Assembly (NCBI GenBank): GCA_004292595.1
Contig: RDXM01000083.1
Coordinates: 1 to 64,000 of the forward strand
DNA length: 64,000 nt
Origin: Candidatus Kapaibacterium sp.
GTDB taxonomy: Bacteria > Bacteroidota > Ignavibacteria > Kapaibacteriales > UBA4661
Direction: 5' to 3'
The position numbers and the translations under genes are program-made. This document shows positions 47,501-56,540 of the stretch, in pieces (the stretch's first letter is position 1; each line of letters starts with the position of its first letter). The notes beneath the pieces were generated by a model that was not told where the DNA came from, ran no database searches, and saw only the letters and a list, made by a program, of their open reading frames with translations.

Positions 47501-47732
47501 CGATTTTGTAGTCGCCGTCTTTGTTGGAAATTGCTCCGCCCCGTTTCATGCCTTTTATTGTGATTTTCGCGCCTGGCAGCGCAGATTTTGTGTCCTTGAA
47601 GGTTACTTTTCCCGTAATGCTGCGCGGTTGTGCTACTGTTATTAAAATGTTGCATAATGCAATAACAGTAATTACAACACAACGAGAAAACAACCAACGT
47701 ACACGCCGAGAGCGTTGTACAGATATATTCAT
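44568..47732 (-). CDS. SusC/RagA-like TonB-dependent transporter
   Basis: 1054 residues. AGGAGG stands eight bases before ATG 47732, one of the clearest Shine-Dalgarno sites in the window. Signal peptide (1-35), carboxypeptidase-like domain (SITGKVTFKDTKSALPGAKI), LEEIVVTALGIEQQKRAVNY, plug (GRIAGVQITNSGGAAGGSSS, PLFIIDGVPMDNS, IETISVLKGPSAAALYGSRA) and barrel with the family ending TRYTGMDPEVSASG ... GVTAGLKITF. Moves a bulky ligand across the outer membrane with the SusD partner. Confidence 0.96.
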   Translation of the reverse strand: MNISVQRSRRVRWLFSRCVVITVIALCNILITVAQPRSITGKVTFKDTKSALPGAKITIKGMKRGGAISNKDGDYKIDVPDGSATLVFSLIGHLSKEIKVGEQTSINAELALDDVKLEEIVVTALGIEQQKRAVNYAVQDIKAGDIAESQQVNMVNAMQGRIAGVQITNSGGAAGGSSSIIIRGGNSVDSDNQPLFIIDGVPMDNSTTTETGAGTSGLNGTLARSVANSNRAMDINPEDIETISVLKGPSAAALYGSRAANGVVLITTKRGKEGTTNVTYNNAFSYDVVNRLPQLQNVYKQGSNGFVDAATRRSWGPRFQQGETVYDNLGSFFVPAFSMMHNITASGANENTNFLFSLNRTDQNGIVPMTNWTRTSLRLNAGAKVADRFQVQASLNYTNSGGNRALQGPGLFGSSGGILISSIYWPRNDQMSAWENPDGTRRRILTGAVIDDADNPYWTLRYNTINDDVNRFLGNVKFIYDPTDWLNITYIAGTDLTHELGESVRYPGTSLRNGNTGVSYVQGGISQSQNLNRIINSQLLVTMRKELLEGLDGELLIGNWIEANRNYQLDYASNFFINPDFVSINNTPTTENRVVERITEKRLVGLFAQANLNWQNKMFLSIRARNDWSSALPVNNRSYFYPAIDFGYVFTEDFLRGDVLSYGKIRASVAQVGKDAAAYRTNTALTSNIYLGGGFRNDFWAGNPTLKPEITQAAELGIDLRFFQGAINIDAAVYQQNTFNQLIAPRISQASGFIFAYLNGGTVENRGLEIAISGNPVRVGDFRWDVSANFTANQSRVTELPSVLAELNQSDAWIIDNMRGSSFPGQPLQAISMNDYNRNPAGRIIIDSATGLPTPFSSGVWYYGGNRQPDAIIGFNNSFQFGGFTFSFLWDIRIGGKVVNGTEWDMVRAGMSMRTLDRYKKVVLDGVIRNRAVSDANAPDAWIPNTREVELTEAYYRFTFAAAGSNFVEDGSWVRLRTVNLSYRFNKELLAGSFIKGLEFFATGRNLLLFTRYTGMDPEVSASGAGVRGAGSNGMDYGGVPATLGVTAGLKITF

Positions 47733-47829
47733 AATTCAGCCTCCTAAAAGATAGATAGAGAAAAAGGGATGTGATTTACATTCAATGTAGATTCTGAGTG
47801 ATATATTTATTTGTAACGACTTGCAGTCA

Positions 47830-48789
47830 TTATTTCGTGTAAGACCAGACGCGCTGCGACCAATTCTGCAACCATGATTGCTCATTGCGCTCTGGTGGAG
47901 AATTCTTAATGCGGTCGGTTAAAAGGCGTTCTGCGGTTTGAGCAAATTCGACAATCGCAGCTTTTCCCTGCTCGGTGCCGCTCATTGCTTCCAGCACGTG
48001 GCGCAATCCCCATCCGACGTGATTATATGCCTCCGACGTAGATATTCCCTCGCCTTTGAAGTTCACGTAGTCCGTGAGTGCGTATAAACCAAGCGGCGCG
48101 TCGGCAACACGATAGAATTGTGTGGTAATCTGCTCTTTCGCGGACTTCTCTGGCACAGCATCCAGAATTTTTGCGAGTGAATTTTCCATGCGCCGACCAA
48201 TCATGCGGGCTTGGAGTCCGACGGTTTCGGCAAGCATTGTGCGAAGTTCTTGCATTTTCGGGCTTTGGAGGTCGTTGTTGAACTCCTCGCGCGAAGTCCA
48301 AGGACAAGCGCGATTTCCCTTGCGAAAATTCTCCCGAAGCCACTCAGGAACGGGCGCATCGTTGGCGATTAAATAATCCACCAAGCGCGGAAATGCTTCG
48401 CCAAACGGACCTTTGTAGCCTTTGGGAAACCAGATAAAATGCCCGATTCCGAGCGAAGCAAATTCTTCGTTTTTATTCCATGACGTTAAGCCATCAATCG
48501 TGCCGTTGCATTCATTTTGCCAAATGCGCTTCCCTATTTCGAGAGCTTCTTGGTCGGTAAGCGAAAGCGGTGTGATTGCACGGCGTGTTGTCGGTGTGTT
48601 TGCCGATGAAGATTCGGAAGTAGTTGTATTTGAGCTTATACTCGGCGGGTCGGGACGAGAAACAGTCGTTGTCGAGGCGCAAGCAGCAATGACCAAAGGC
48701 AGACAAATGCTTATAGTAAACCACAAGACTGATGTAGGCAGATTCCATACGTTATCTATCGAAGAAACATTTTTTACCATCGTGCCCAT
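47830..48789 (-). CDS. Lysozyme-like lipoprotein
   Basis: 319 residues. Membrane signal with lipobox IAAC. After a Ser/Thr-rich spacer (about 45-72) the folded part carries IWQNECNGTIDGLTSWN and EEFASLGIGHFIWFPKGY, which resembles a lysozyme-type E...GxGH active-site layout, then FPRLVDYL, PEWLREN and ACPW. I recall similar uncharacterised proteins in proteobacteria. If a muramidase, it would act on peptidoglycan from an envelope anchor. Function is inferred from these motifs only. Confidence 0.65.
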   Translation of the reverse strand: MGTMVKNVSSIDNVWNLPTSVLWFTISICLPLVIAACASTTTVSRPDPPSISSNTTTSESSSANTPTTRRAITPLSLTDQEALEIGKRIWQNECNGTIDGLTSWNKNEEFASLGIGHFIWFPKGYKGPFGEAFPRLVDYLIANDAPVPEWLRENFRKGNRACPWTSREEFNNDLQSPKMQELRTMLAETVGLQARMIGRRMENSLAKILDAVPEKSAKEQITTQFYRVADAPLGLYALTDYVNFKGEGISTSEAYNHVGWGLRHVLEAMSGTEQGKAAIVEFAQTAERLLTDRIKNSPPERNEQSWLQNWSQRVWSYTK

Positions 48790-49270
48790 AGTCCGTAAAC
48801 TCCTTCATTATGAATATAGTACCATCACAGAACACATCATACACAGCCGCTACATTTCTTTTTTGTGTAGCATATACAACTCAGAATCTAGCAAATCTTC
48901 CCGCAAAAAACAACAAGTTTGAAAAAAGTTCCGTATTTCTTTTTTAAATTCAGGATTGCAAAAAAATTGCAAAAAAAATTGCGTGAAGTATTTCAAAAAA
49001 CTGTACTTTCGCGTTATTCTGTTCCTGCTACCCCTGATGTGCATTCGAGATATTGCATCATTTTGACTGCTCTGGAGAAATATTTTCAAAACTATCAGCA
49101 AATCAAAGAGTAAATAAATAAACGAGTGCTACGTCGTGTTAGCTAAAAAATTATAGTCGTTGTGCAAATACATCAGAAGAGATGAGTGCTACGTTGTGTT
49201 GAAAACTGTTATCACCGTGTAAATATATCCCCTAATTCCTTTCTATTACTAACTTTAAGGAGATGTGCAT
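48790..49270. other. Gene-free spacer with a 60-bp tandem repeat
   Basis: No supported gene in 481 bp between divergent genes; AT-rich. GAGTGCTACGTCGTGTT at 49124-49140 and GAGTGCTACGTTGTGTT at 49184-49200 are exactly 60 bases apart, and the bases after them are also alike (TTAT..CGT..GTAAATA), so this is a diverged tandem pair. It lies in the upstream region of the OmpA-type gene and could hold duplicated regulatory sites. AAGGAG at 49257-49262 is the ribosome site of that gene. Confidence 0.65.
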
Positions 49271-50906
49271 ATGAAACCTTATCGTTTCTCTCGTGCAGCA
49301 CACTGTATTGTGCTTCTTGCAAGCATTTTTGCAGTGCCTCAAATAACTTTTGCTCAACTTTCCATCGGCGTTGGTGCTGGTGCAACGCAGACAGTGAGCG
49401 GAGTCGCAAATACGCCCTCTAAATTTTGGCTTGCGACCAGTTCTGCGCTATGATTTCAGCGACTATCTTGGCGCGGAACTTGGCGGAACATTTACCCAAG
49501 CAAGCGGCGGACAAGGTACGAGCAGCTTTGTAACCGATGTAGCACTTCCCGACCTCCGTTTGCGGCTCTCGCCTTTTGGCGTGAACAATGGCTGGAAACC
49601 CTACATTGATGCGGGTGTTGGCTTGGCATTGCTGAATACCTCAGTACGTCCGACAGGCACTGCGCCAAATTTTACAAACCAAAACTCTGGTCTTGCTATT
49701 CCAGTGGGCTTGGGGATTGTGAAAATGCTTTCGGATAATTTTGGTCTCGACCTTAGCGTCGGCAACAACATTATTTTGAGCGATAACGTTAATCCGCTCC
49801 AAGATAACGTTCCCGACCCGCATTGGCGAGCAATGCTTGGCTTGTTCTATCGTTTCAGTGCGCCCGTTGATACCGACGGCGACGGCATTACCGATAGCCG
49901 CGAAAAAGAACTCGGCTCTGACCCGAATAAAGCAGACACCGACGGCGACGGTCTTGCAGATGGCGAGGAATTGAACAAAATCAAAACCGATCCAGCAAAA
50001 CCTGATACCGACGGCGACGGCTTGACCGACGGTGCGGAAGTAAATCAACACAAAACTGACCCGCTTAAAATGGACACCGACGGCGATACCTTGACCGATG
50101 GCGATGAGGTAAATAAATTCAAGAGCAACCCAACAAAAGTTGATACCGACGGCGATGGCTTGACCGACCCAGACGAAGTAAACAAATACAAAACTAATCC
50201 AAGCGTTGCAGACACCGATGGCGATGGTGTGAACGATGCCGACGAAATCAACAAGACCAAAACCGACCCGCTCAAAGCTGACCAAGCAGCACCGCCACCA
50301 GCACCCGCTCCAAGCAACGGCGATAGCGATGCGGACGGCTTGCCCGATGCCGACGAAACCAGCACATACAAAACCGACCCAACCAAACTCGACACCGACG
50401 GCGACGGCTTGAAAGATGGCGATGAAGTGTTGAAGCACAAAACCGACCCGCTTAAACCCGACACCGACGGCGGTGGAATGAACGACGGCGACGAAGTACG
50501 CAAACGCCGCAATCCGCTTGCTCCTGCTGACGACTCCATCAAATCACTTTCTAAAATTGATGTTGGTCGCACACTCGTCTTGGAAGGTATTGAGTTTGAG
50601 TCTGGCAAAGCAACCATTACCCCAGCCTCAGCAGCAGTCCTTGAGAACGCGCTTGACTATTTCAATGAGTACCCAGAAATTTCGGTGGAAATTGATGGAC
50701 ACACCGACAATGCAGGCAACAAGGATTCTAACTTGAAACTCTCACAAGCTCGCGCTGATGCCGTTAAAGTATGGCTCACCAGTCGGGGCGTTTCGGCAGA
50801 CCGTTTGGCAACGAAAGGCTATGGTCCAGATAAACCAGTTGCTCCAAATGACACGCCTGAGAACAAGAAGAAAAACCGCCGTATTGAGTTCTATCGTACC
50901 AAATAA
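49271..50906 (+). CDS. OmpA family protein with thrombospondin type 3 repeats, frame interrupted near the start
   Basis: ATG 49271 with AAGGAG at the right distance encodes a signal peptide (PYRFSRAAHCIVLLASIFAV ... FAQ) and ~25 further residues, then ends at 49451. The body continues in another frame from about 49431 (RPVLRYDFSDYLGAELGG): an eight-strand-like barrel, nine or ten DTDGDG calcium-binding repeats (about 49870-50490), and an OmpA peptidoglycan-binding domain (FESGKATITPASAAVLENAL, EIDGHTDNAGN, KGYGPDKPVAPND). One extra or two lost bases near 49425-49435 explain the break. It may be a real frameshift or an error. Links outer membrane and cell wall. Followed by a strong terminator. 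Confidence 0.85.
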
Positions 50907-50942
50907 GGCGTAGAAATCTCAACAATGCTGAAAACAGCATAA

Positions 50943-50985
50943 AAACAAAGCCCGTAATGGTTATCATTACGGGCTTTTGTTTTTA
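50943..50985. terminator. Strong bidirectional terminator
   Basis: AAAGCCCGTAATG and CATTACGGGCTTTT with flanking A and T runs form a stem of about 19 bp with a short loop. It lies between the convergent OmpA-type and DUF4249 genes and can end both transcripts. Confidence 0.93.
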
Positions 50986-50995
50986 CGTTCAACAA

Positions 50996-52021
50996 TTACG
51001 GGCGAACTTCCAGATTGACCGTACCTGAGCGACCAATAAACAAGCCAATCCCAGCACCTTTGACATTCCATGCGGGATTCAGACCGCTTGGACCCAAAAT
51101 CCCTGCATCGGCAGTGCTGCCGCGCGTTTGGGTTAAAAGAAATTTCGCGTAAGGCGCATCAAAACTGGCAATTTGTAACTGCGCTCGCGGACTTGCTCTC
51201 TGCAACAGTTCGCGCTCTTTTGGAAATTCTTTGAAATCGCTCTGCAACCAATACCAAAAGCTGAGTTTCATTCTCGTAACGTTATTTGCCAAAGCAAAAT
51301 TTTCTGCAATCGGCGCAATAATTCTATTTGGTTGCGAAGAGATTGGAACGGTAATCATTCTGCCAGTGGAATCCAGAACGCCCGTGTTTACTTGCGTTGG
51401 CTCGATTGTACCAATAAATGCCCCACTCTGCGCGGTGAACTGCACCAAGATTTCGCCTTTCAGAATAGATTTCGCTTGCGGACCAATATCGCCACCGAAA
51501 AAGTAAATAACCGAATCGGGCTTGGTTGTAAACGAAGAACTCATCGGAATAACGCTTGGTTTTGCGGGAACTGCTGTCGTTGCTGTTGCCGTTTTTCCTT
51601 GATAGCGCACACTGAGCGTGTAGGTTTTACCTGCTTGCGGGACTAATTGCGCCGCTTGATAATACGTCGGCTGCTCGGCAAGATTCACGCCCGCAGGTAC
51701 GCGCCCGCCAAAGACCAGCTCGCCTGGCTGCAAGGACAACGGATACGTCTGCCCGTCGCTTGTGATACTGACTTCAGCGTCTGTGATTCTGGCTCTGCGC
51801 ATAGTGGACGTGTCGGTAATATCGAGCGTTTTTATCACCATGATATTTTTTACCGCAACGCCTTCTTCGAGAAAGCCGTTGATAACAAGCCGTTCATCGT
51901 GCGGAACGTCTAAGCCGATGACTTCCGAAGGTCCGCAACTTGTGATGAGTGAAAGAAATGTGCAGACAGCTCCGAAGAACATGAATGCACGAATGCGAGT
52001 GATTTTTGAAAAGTGAAACAT
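50996..52021 (-). CDS. DUF4249 family lipoprotein
   Basis: 341 residues from ATG 52021 (open frame upstream is not part of the protein). Lipobox ITSC. The mature start (GPSEVIGLDVPHDERLVINGFLEE in outline), the beta-sandwich parts (RRARITDAEVSITSDGQTYP, GKTYTLSVRYQGKTATATT) and the length match DUF4249, a family encoded next to TonB-dependent receptors in Bacteroidota. Likely surface partner of the receptor encoded upstream. Last gene of the sigma-FecR-TonB cluster. Confidence 0.88.
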   Translation of the reverse strand: MFHFSKITRIRAFMFFGAVCTFLSLITSCGPSEVIGLDVPHDERLVINGFLEEGVAVKNIMVIKTLDITDTSTMRRARITDAEVSITSDGQTYPLSLQPGELVFGGRVPAGVNLAEQPTYYQAAQLVPQAGKTYTLSVRYQGKTATATTAVPAKPSVIPMSSSFTTKPDSVIYFFGGDIGPQAKSILKGEILVQFTAQSGAFIGTIEPTQVNTGVLDSTGRMITVPISSQPNRIIAPIAENFALANNVTRMKLSFWYWLQSDFKEFPKERELLQRASPRAQLQIASFDAPYAKFLLTQTRGSTADAGILGPSGLNPAWNVKGAGIGLFIGRSGTVNLEVRP

Positions 52022-52084
52022 TGATTTCAAGATGAAATTTTGATAAAAAAATAGTTCGTCAGATTTTTCAACACAGATTTCTAT

Positions 52085-52186
52085 GATTCCCATGATTTTC
52101 ATGATGTTTGAAGATACAGACCGATGAAAAGAACAGAAGTATTCCCTCCTGAAATCATCTTCATCATGAAAATCATGAGAATCTGC
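52085..52186. repeat. Dispersed repeat, copies B (partial) and C, inverted
   Basis: GATTCCCATGATTTTCATG at 52085 and, in opposite orientation, a 38-bp copy at 52149-52186 that matches 3403-3440 at about 35 of 38 positions. Together they form an imperfect inverted repeat in the spacer between the TonB receptor gene and the DUF4249 gene. Confidence 0.75.
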
Positions 52187-52197
52187 GTCCAAAAAAA

Positions 52198-55050
52198 TTA
52201 AAACTTAAACCCAAGCGCAATCGTCGGAAGAATAGGAAATAACGCCGCTTGCTGGACGCGAGCCGTTGGCGTGGCTACGCTATTGGCATCGAAGGCAACG
52301 GAAAAGAAAAACGGATTTGCGCGGTTGTAGGCGTTGATAACGTTGATGGAGGCGTTGAACGGCAAACCAAACCACGTGAAATAGTGCGTAAAATTCAGGT
52401 CTAAACGGTGGTAATCCGGCAAACGAAAGCCATTGCGTTCGGTGAAATTTGTCCGAAAGGCATTGGAGGGAACGCCTCTGTCAGGCGTTACGGTAAGTCC
52501 GCCCGTTGCTGGATTGTTAGGGAAAAAGAACTGCGATGAAGGCAGCGTAAATGCTTGCCCCGTGCCGAAAACCCACGACGCGCCCAGTTCCCATGCCTCG
52601 CTGAATTTGTAATTGAGAACAATCGAAATATCGTGCCGTCTGTCGTAGCGCGGGAAAAAGGGTTTGCCGTCGTTCAATTCAGCAAAGGTGCGTGTTGTCC
52701 ACGAAAGCGTGTAGCCAAGCCATCCCGTGAACGCGCCCATGCGCTTATTCAAGAAAAACTCCACGCCGTAGGATTCGCCCTTGCCCGCCGTAAGCGAGGA
52801 AACATCGGTGAGGACAACCGATGGAACAACGTCATCACGAAATTCGTAAAGATTATTCATCGTTTTGTAGTAGCCTTCCACGCTGAACACATACTCATCA
52901 CCGAAGAGCTTTGTTTCTGCCCCAAGCACGTATTGGAGAGCGTTTGCGGGCTTGATGACTTCACCAGCAGGAAACCATGTGTCGCTGGGAAAGGTAATGT
53001 CGTTGCGCACGAGAAGATGCAAAAATTGATTCGTCATTGCAGCTGCGCCCTTGAGCGTAAAAGCATCGGAAACCTCGTAGGTAAGAGCGATACGCGGCTC
53101 TGGCAGCACATAGTTTCCACGCTGAAAATATGCCAACCGAAAGCCGATATTTGCCGATATTTGCGGCGTAATTTGCCACTCGTCTTGCGCATACACACTG
53201 GCTTCCAGCGCATCGGCATTGCCGTCGGGACCAATGTTTCGGATAAATTCATCCACTGTGCGGTTGTCGGTAACATTTGCCACTGTAAAACGATGCAATG
53301 TGGCATCAACACCAGCTTTTATCGAATGTTCAGGGCTTGGGAAATACTGCAAATCACCACGCAGCGTGTAATCCTGAATGTTGGAAACCGACTTGGACAA
53401 GCCTTGTCCCGTGCGCGAGGTTTCGTTGTAGTTATAGCGATAGTTGCTGTAAATGGCGGAGAAATTCGTGAAGAGATTCGGCGAAACAATGTGCATCCAC
53501 CGAAGGTTGCCGGTAGCATTGCCCCAAATCAGGCTAAAATCCTGCGCACTTGTTTTTTGCGATAAAAAGTCATTGCCGAAATAGCCCGCCAGATAAAGGT
53601 GGTCGTTATCGGAGATTTTGTAGTTCAACTTCGCGTTGAGGTCGTAAAAGTTGTAGTTTGGCGCGGTAAGTTTTGCGGTTTCCGAAAGGAAAAGATTGAG
53701 CAGCAAATCCAAATACGTCCTGCGTCCTGAGACCATGAAGCTGATATTTTCGTTAATCGGACCTTCCACCGTCAGGCGCGAAGCCACAAGGCTGAGATTC
53801 GCCGTACCGCCGATTTTCTCCTTGCTGCCTTCTTTCATGGTCAAGTCAATCACGCTGGAAAGCCGCCCGCCGTATTCTGCTGGAAACGCGCCTTTTATCA
53901 CGCGCACATCCCGAATGGCATCGTTATTGAACACCGTAAAAAGTCCCGCTAAGTGTGCAGGATTATAGACTGTTACGCCGTCCAAAAGTATGAGGTTTTG
54001 GTCGGACGAGCCGCCGCGCACGTAGATTCCGTTGCTGAGTTCTGTTCCAGGTTTGATGCCGGGCATAAGCTGGAGTGTGCGGAAAATATCTGCCTCGCCG
54101 CCGAGCGTGGGCATTTTGCTAATAAGTTCTGATTGAAGCTGAACAGCACTAATGGCGCGGTTTGTAGGCGCGGCACTGCGTTCTGCTTGTACGGTAACAG
54201 CTTCGGCTTTTACATCCTGCGTGCGAAGCGGGATATTCACGCGCACCGCATTCTCTGCGCCTTCCACGCGAACGCTTTTCATGAAGGTCGCATAACCAAG
54301 CCCGCGAACCGTGATGTAGTACGTGCCTGTGGGAATATTCGGCAGCGAATAAAATCCAAACTTGTTTGTCCGTGTACCCCGCACCAATACTGCTTTGGAG
54401 AAGTTTGTGCTATCACTTGACAAAATAATCGTAACACCGATGACTGCTTCGCCAGATTGTGCCTCGCTGACGATGCCAGAAATCGTTACATTTTGCGCCA
54501 ATGGTGCTGTTTGCGTCAGTGGTACTGTTTGAGATTGCGTCTGAGCTACTGACGGAGCTTCGGGACTTGCCGGAGCAATTGTTGATGCGGTATTTGCAAT
54601 CGCATCACTGTCACTGTCCGCGCCCTCTGCTTTTTTTGAGCGAGACTGAATAACGTAGGTGTTTTCATCAAGTTTTTTGCATCGCAAGTCGGAAGGTTCT
54701 AAAGCGATGTTCAGACGAGACTCTGCCTCACTTTTGGAAGGTGCTGAAAGCACACCATCGGCGGCTTCGGGCGTGAAGTCTATGTTTTGTACGAGTTCAA
54801 CGCTGTAGTTGAACATAGCGTAATGCTTTTCCGACAAGGCTGTCAGTACCTTGCGCAGAGAAACGCGCTGTATCTTCGCTGGAGCGATTGTTTCGCTATT
54901 TGCCTGCCCGGATTGAGAAGTTTGTTGAGGAGTTTGCTGAACAGTTTGTTGCGCAAGTTCAAAATTTTGCGCAAAAGCTATTCTTTGGTCGAAAATTTCT
55001 GTTGCCATGCTAAAAGCAGCGACAAAAACGGATATAAGAATTCTTTTCAT
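52198..55050 (-). CDS. TonB-dependent receptor with N-terminal STN signalling domain
   Basis: 950 residues. Signal peptide ends IAFAQ. Residues ~60-135 are an STN-type domain (RKVLTALSEKHYAMFNYSVE ... ALEPSDLRCKK), which touches the FecR anti-sigma factor. After a Ser/Thr/Gln linker come a carboxypeptidase-like domain (ITISGIVSEAQSGEAVIGV in outline), plug (MPTLGGEADIFRTLQLMPGI, GIYVRGGSSDQNLILLDGV, RDVRVIKGAFPAEYGGRLSS) and barrel ending LPTIALGFKF. It should bind a ligand outside, import it and signal inwards. Start ATG 55050. Confidence 0.95.
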   Translation of the reverse strand: MKRILISVFVAAFSMATEIFDQRIAFAQNFELAQQTVQQTPQQTSQSGQANSETIAPAKIQRVSLRKVLTALSEKHYAMFNYSVELVQNIDFTPEAADGVLSAPSKSEAESRLNIALEPSDLRCKKLDENTYVIQSRSKKAEGADSDSDAIANTASTIAPASPEAPSVAQTQSQTVPLTQTAPLAQNVTISGIVSEAQSGEAVIGVTIILSSDSTNFSKAVLVRGTRTNKFGFYSLPNIPTGTYYITVRGLGYATFMKSVRVEGAENAVRVNIPLRTQDVKAEAVTVQAERSAAPTNRAISAVQLQSELISKMPTLGGEADIFRTLQLMPGIKPGTELSNGIYVRGGSSDQNLILLDGVTVYNPAHLAGLFTVFNNDAIRDVRVIKGAFPAEYGGRLSSVIDLTMKEGSKEKIGGTANLSLVASRLTVEGPINENISFMVSGRRTYLDLLLNLFLSETAKLTAPNYNFYDLNAKLNYKISDNDHLYLAGYFGNDFLSQKTSAQDFSLIWGNATGNLRWMHIVSPNLFTNFSAIYSNYRYNYNETSRTGQGLSKSVSNIQDYTLRGDLQYFPSPEHSIKAGVDATLHRFTVANVTDNRTVDEFIRNIGPDGNADALEASVYAQDEWQITPQISANIGFRLAYFQRGNYVLPEPRIALTYEVSDAFTLKGAAAMTNQFLHLLVRNDITFPSDTWFPAGEVIKPANALQYVLGAETKLFGDEYVFSVEGYYKTMNNLYEFRDDVVPSVVLTDVSSLTAGKGESYGVEFFLNKRMGAFTGWLGYTLSWTTRTFAELNDGKPFFPRYDRRHDISIVLNYKFSEAWELGASWVFGTGQAFTLPSSQFFFPNNPATGGLTVTPDRGVPSNAFRTNFTERNGFRLPDYHRLDLNFTHYFTWFGLPFNASINVINAYNRANPFFFSVAFDANSVATPTARVQQAALFPILPTIALGFKF

Positions 55051-55219
55051 AATGGTTGATTACGAAGTAAGGGTAAAAATGTAGCTGATTGTAAATGTTG
55101 AATAATCAGAAGGTGAAAAAGAGAAGAGCGAACTCATACATCAAATAGCACGCATATCACCACTTTCATTCAACAATGAGACGAAAACACAAGACGAAAA
55201 CACAGCAAAAGCCAAGGTT

Positions 55220-56401
55220 TTATCGGGCGTACAGCGTGAGTGTGTCATGGTGCATTTCAACGCGAGCATTGAAGGTTTCTCGCAATACGTCTTGCAAAAG
55301 CGGCAGATTATCCGAAGGGATTCCGCCTGAGAAGCGCATATTTACGAGGTTGGAGTCGGCAAAGCGAATCGTGATGCCATGCGAGTTTTGCAAAATAGAA
55401 GCTACTTCGCTCATCGGCAGTGCGTCAAAGAAGATTTTGCCGTCTTTCCATGATGTGTATGCTTCTGTTTGCACCGTTCGCGTGGAAGACGTTCCCGCTT
55501 TGCCAATCTCAAACCGCTCCCCCGGATGCAAGACAGCAAGCTCTGTCGCGCCATCCAGCGAGAGAATCCGCACTTTGCCTTCCTGCAATACAACGGCGGT
55601 TTGATTGTTGCGGGTATTCACGTTGAACTCAGTCCCCAGCACTTCGATAAGTGCAACGCCCGTTTTCACGCGAAACTTGACTGCTTGCCCATCACGCGAA
55701 GTTTTCTTTACGCGGAAGAAGACCTCACCGCGTACAGACACCTCACGCACGGAGGAATCCCGCATCATTGCTGTACTGTACGAGAGTTCCGAGCGTTCAC
55801 CGACAATGACGACCGAACCATCTGGCAGCGAAACGGTGCTGCGTCCGCCGTCATCGCTTGTTGCAACCAGCACGTCTGCGGGCGCAAGAACATCATTCTG
55901 CCGAAAAACACCGATACCAACTGCCAACGCAAGCAGTGCCGCCGCCGCCCACATATAGGTTCTGCGATACCGGACGTGTTTGCCGGGCGTTGCAAACAAA
56001 TCGAATACACGCGCCTTCTGTGCTGTTTGTAGCGGTGCTTGTATCGGCTCTGAGGAAATATGCGCTGTGCTGCCGGGCAGTGTGCTGCCGGGCAGTGTGC
56101 TGCCGGGCAGTGTGCTGCCGGGCAGTGTGCTGCCTGCCAGAACATTTATCCGCGATTCGATGCGCTGCCAGACCAGTTCTTGTGCGCCTTCGGGGACATC
56201 GGGCTGCACAGGACGCAAGGCAAGCACCAAACGCTCGGCATCCTCCATCAAGGTTCGGCGGCGTTCTTGGTCATTCGGCACTGCGTTCTGCCATGCTGAC
56301 CAAAAATCCGACCGCTCCTTGTTCGGATGCAGCACGAAGGCGCGAAATTGCTCATCAAGAGCGAGTTCTGCGGCTGTGGTATAGTGTGCTTGTGCGTTCA
56401 T
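55220..56401 (-). CDS. FecR family anti-sigma/sigma-regulator protein
   Basis: 393 residues. Cytoplasmic N-terminus with an anti-sigma region (about 25-90), a linker with GSTLP pentapeptides, one membrane helix (about 150-168, AAAALLALAVGIGVF), the FecR domain (TVSLPDGSVVIVGERSELSY, EVSVRGEVFFRVKK, VLGTEFNVNT, VVLQEGKVRI) and a DUF4974-like C-terminus (FFDALPMSEVASILQNSHGI). Receives the signal from the STN receptor downstream and controls the ECF sigma upstream. Confidence 0.94.
   Translation of the reverse strand: MNAQAHYTTAAELALDEQFRAFVLHPNKERSDFWSAWQNAVPNDQERRRTLMEDAERLVLALRPVQPDVPEGAQELVWQRIESRINVLAGSTLPGSTLPGSTLPGSTLPGSTAHISSEPIQAPLQTAQKARVFDLFATPGKHVRYRRTYMWAAAALLALAVGIGVFRQNDVLAPADVLVATSDDGGRSTVSLPDGSVVIVGERSELSYSTAMMRDSSVREVSVRGEVFFRVKKTSRDGQAVKFRVKTGVALIEVLGTEFNVNTRNNQTAVVLQEGKVRILSLDGATELAVLHPGERFEIGKAGTSSTRTVQTEAYTSWKDGKIFFDALPMSEVASILQNSHGITIRFADSNLVNMRFSGGIPSDNLPLLQDVLRETFNARVEMHHDTLTLYAR
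56066..56140 (-). repeat. 15-bp tandem array in the FecR gene
   Basis: TGTGCTGCCGGGCAG occurs four times perfectly (56066-56125) plus a degenerate fifth. It is in frame and encodes GSTLP repeats in the linker just before the membrane helix, so copy-number change would lengthen or shorten the linker by five residues at a time without breaking the gene. Confidence 0.93.
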
Positions 56402-56540
56402 TGTTGATGATGGTATTGTGTGAGTCGTCTAATGATAAAGAGACACGCCGTTTTGAAATCTTTACATTTTTTTGAAAAATATTTTCGCGCTTGAAATTTT
56501 CTTCATGAAACCCGCTTCGTAACTGGCTTTTGGAAAATTA

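Noticed and set aside
49641-50438. 265-residue open frame opposite the calcium-repeat region
   Set aside because: Its repeated pattern is only the complement of the DTDGDG repeats.
52555-53565. 336-residue open frame opposite the STN receptor
   Set aside because: Antisense shadow; the reverse frame encodes clear plug and barrel motifs.
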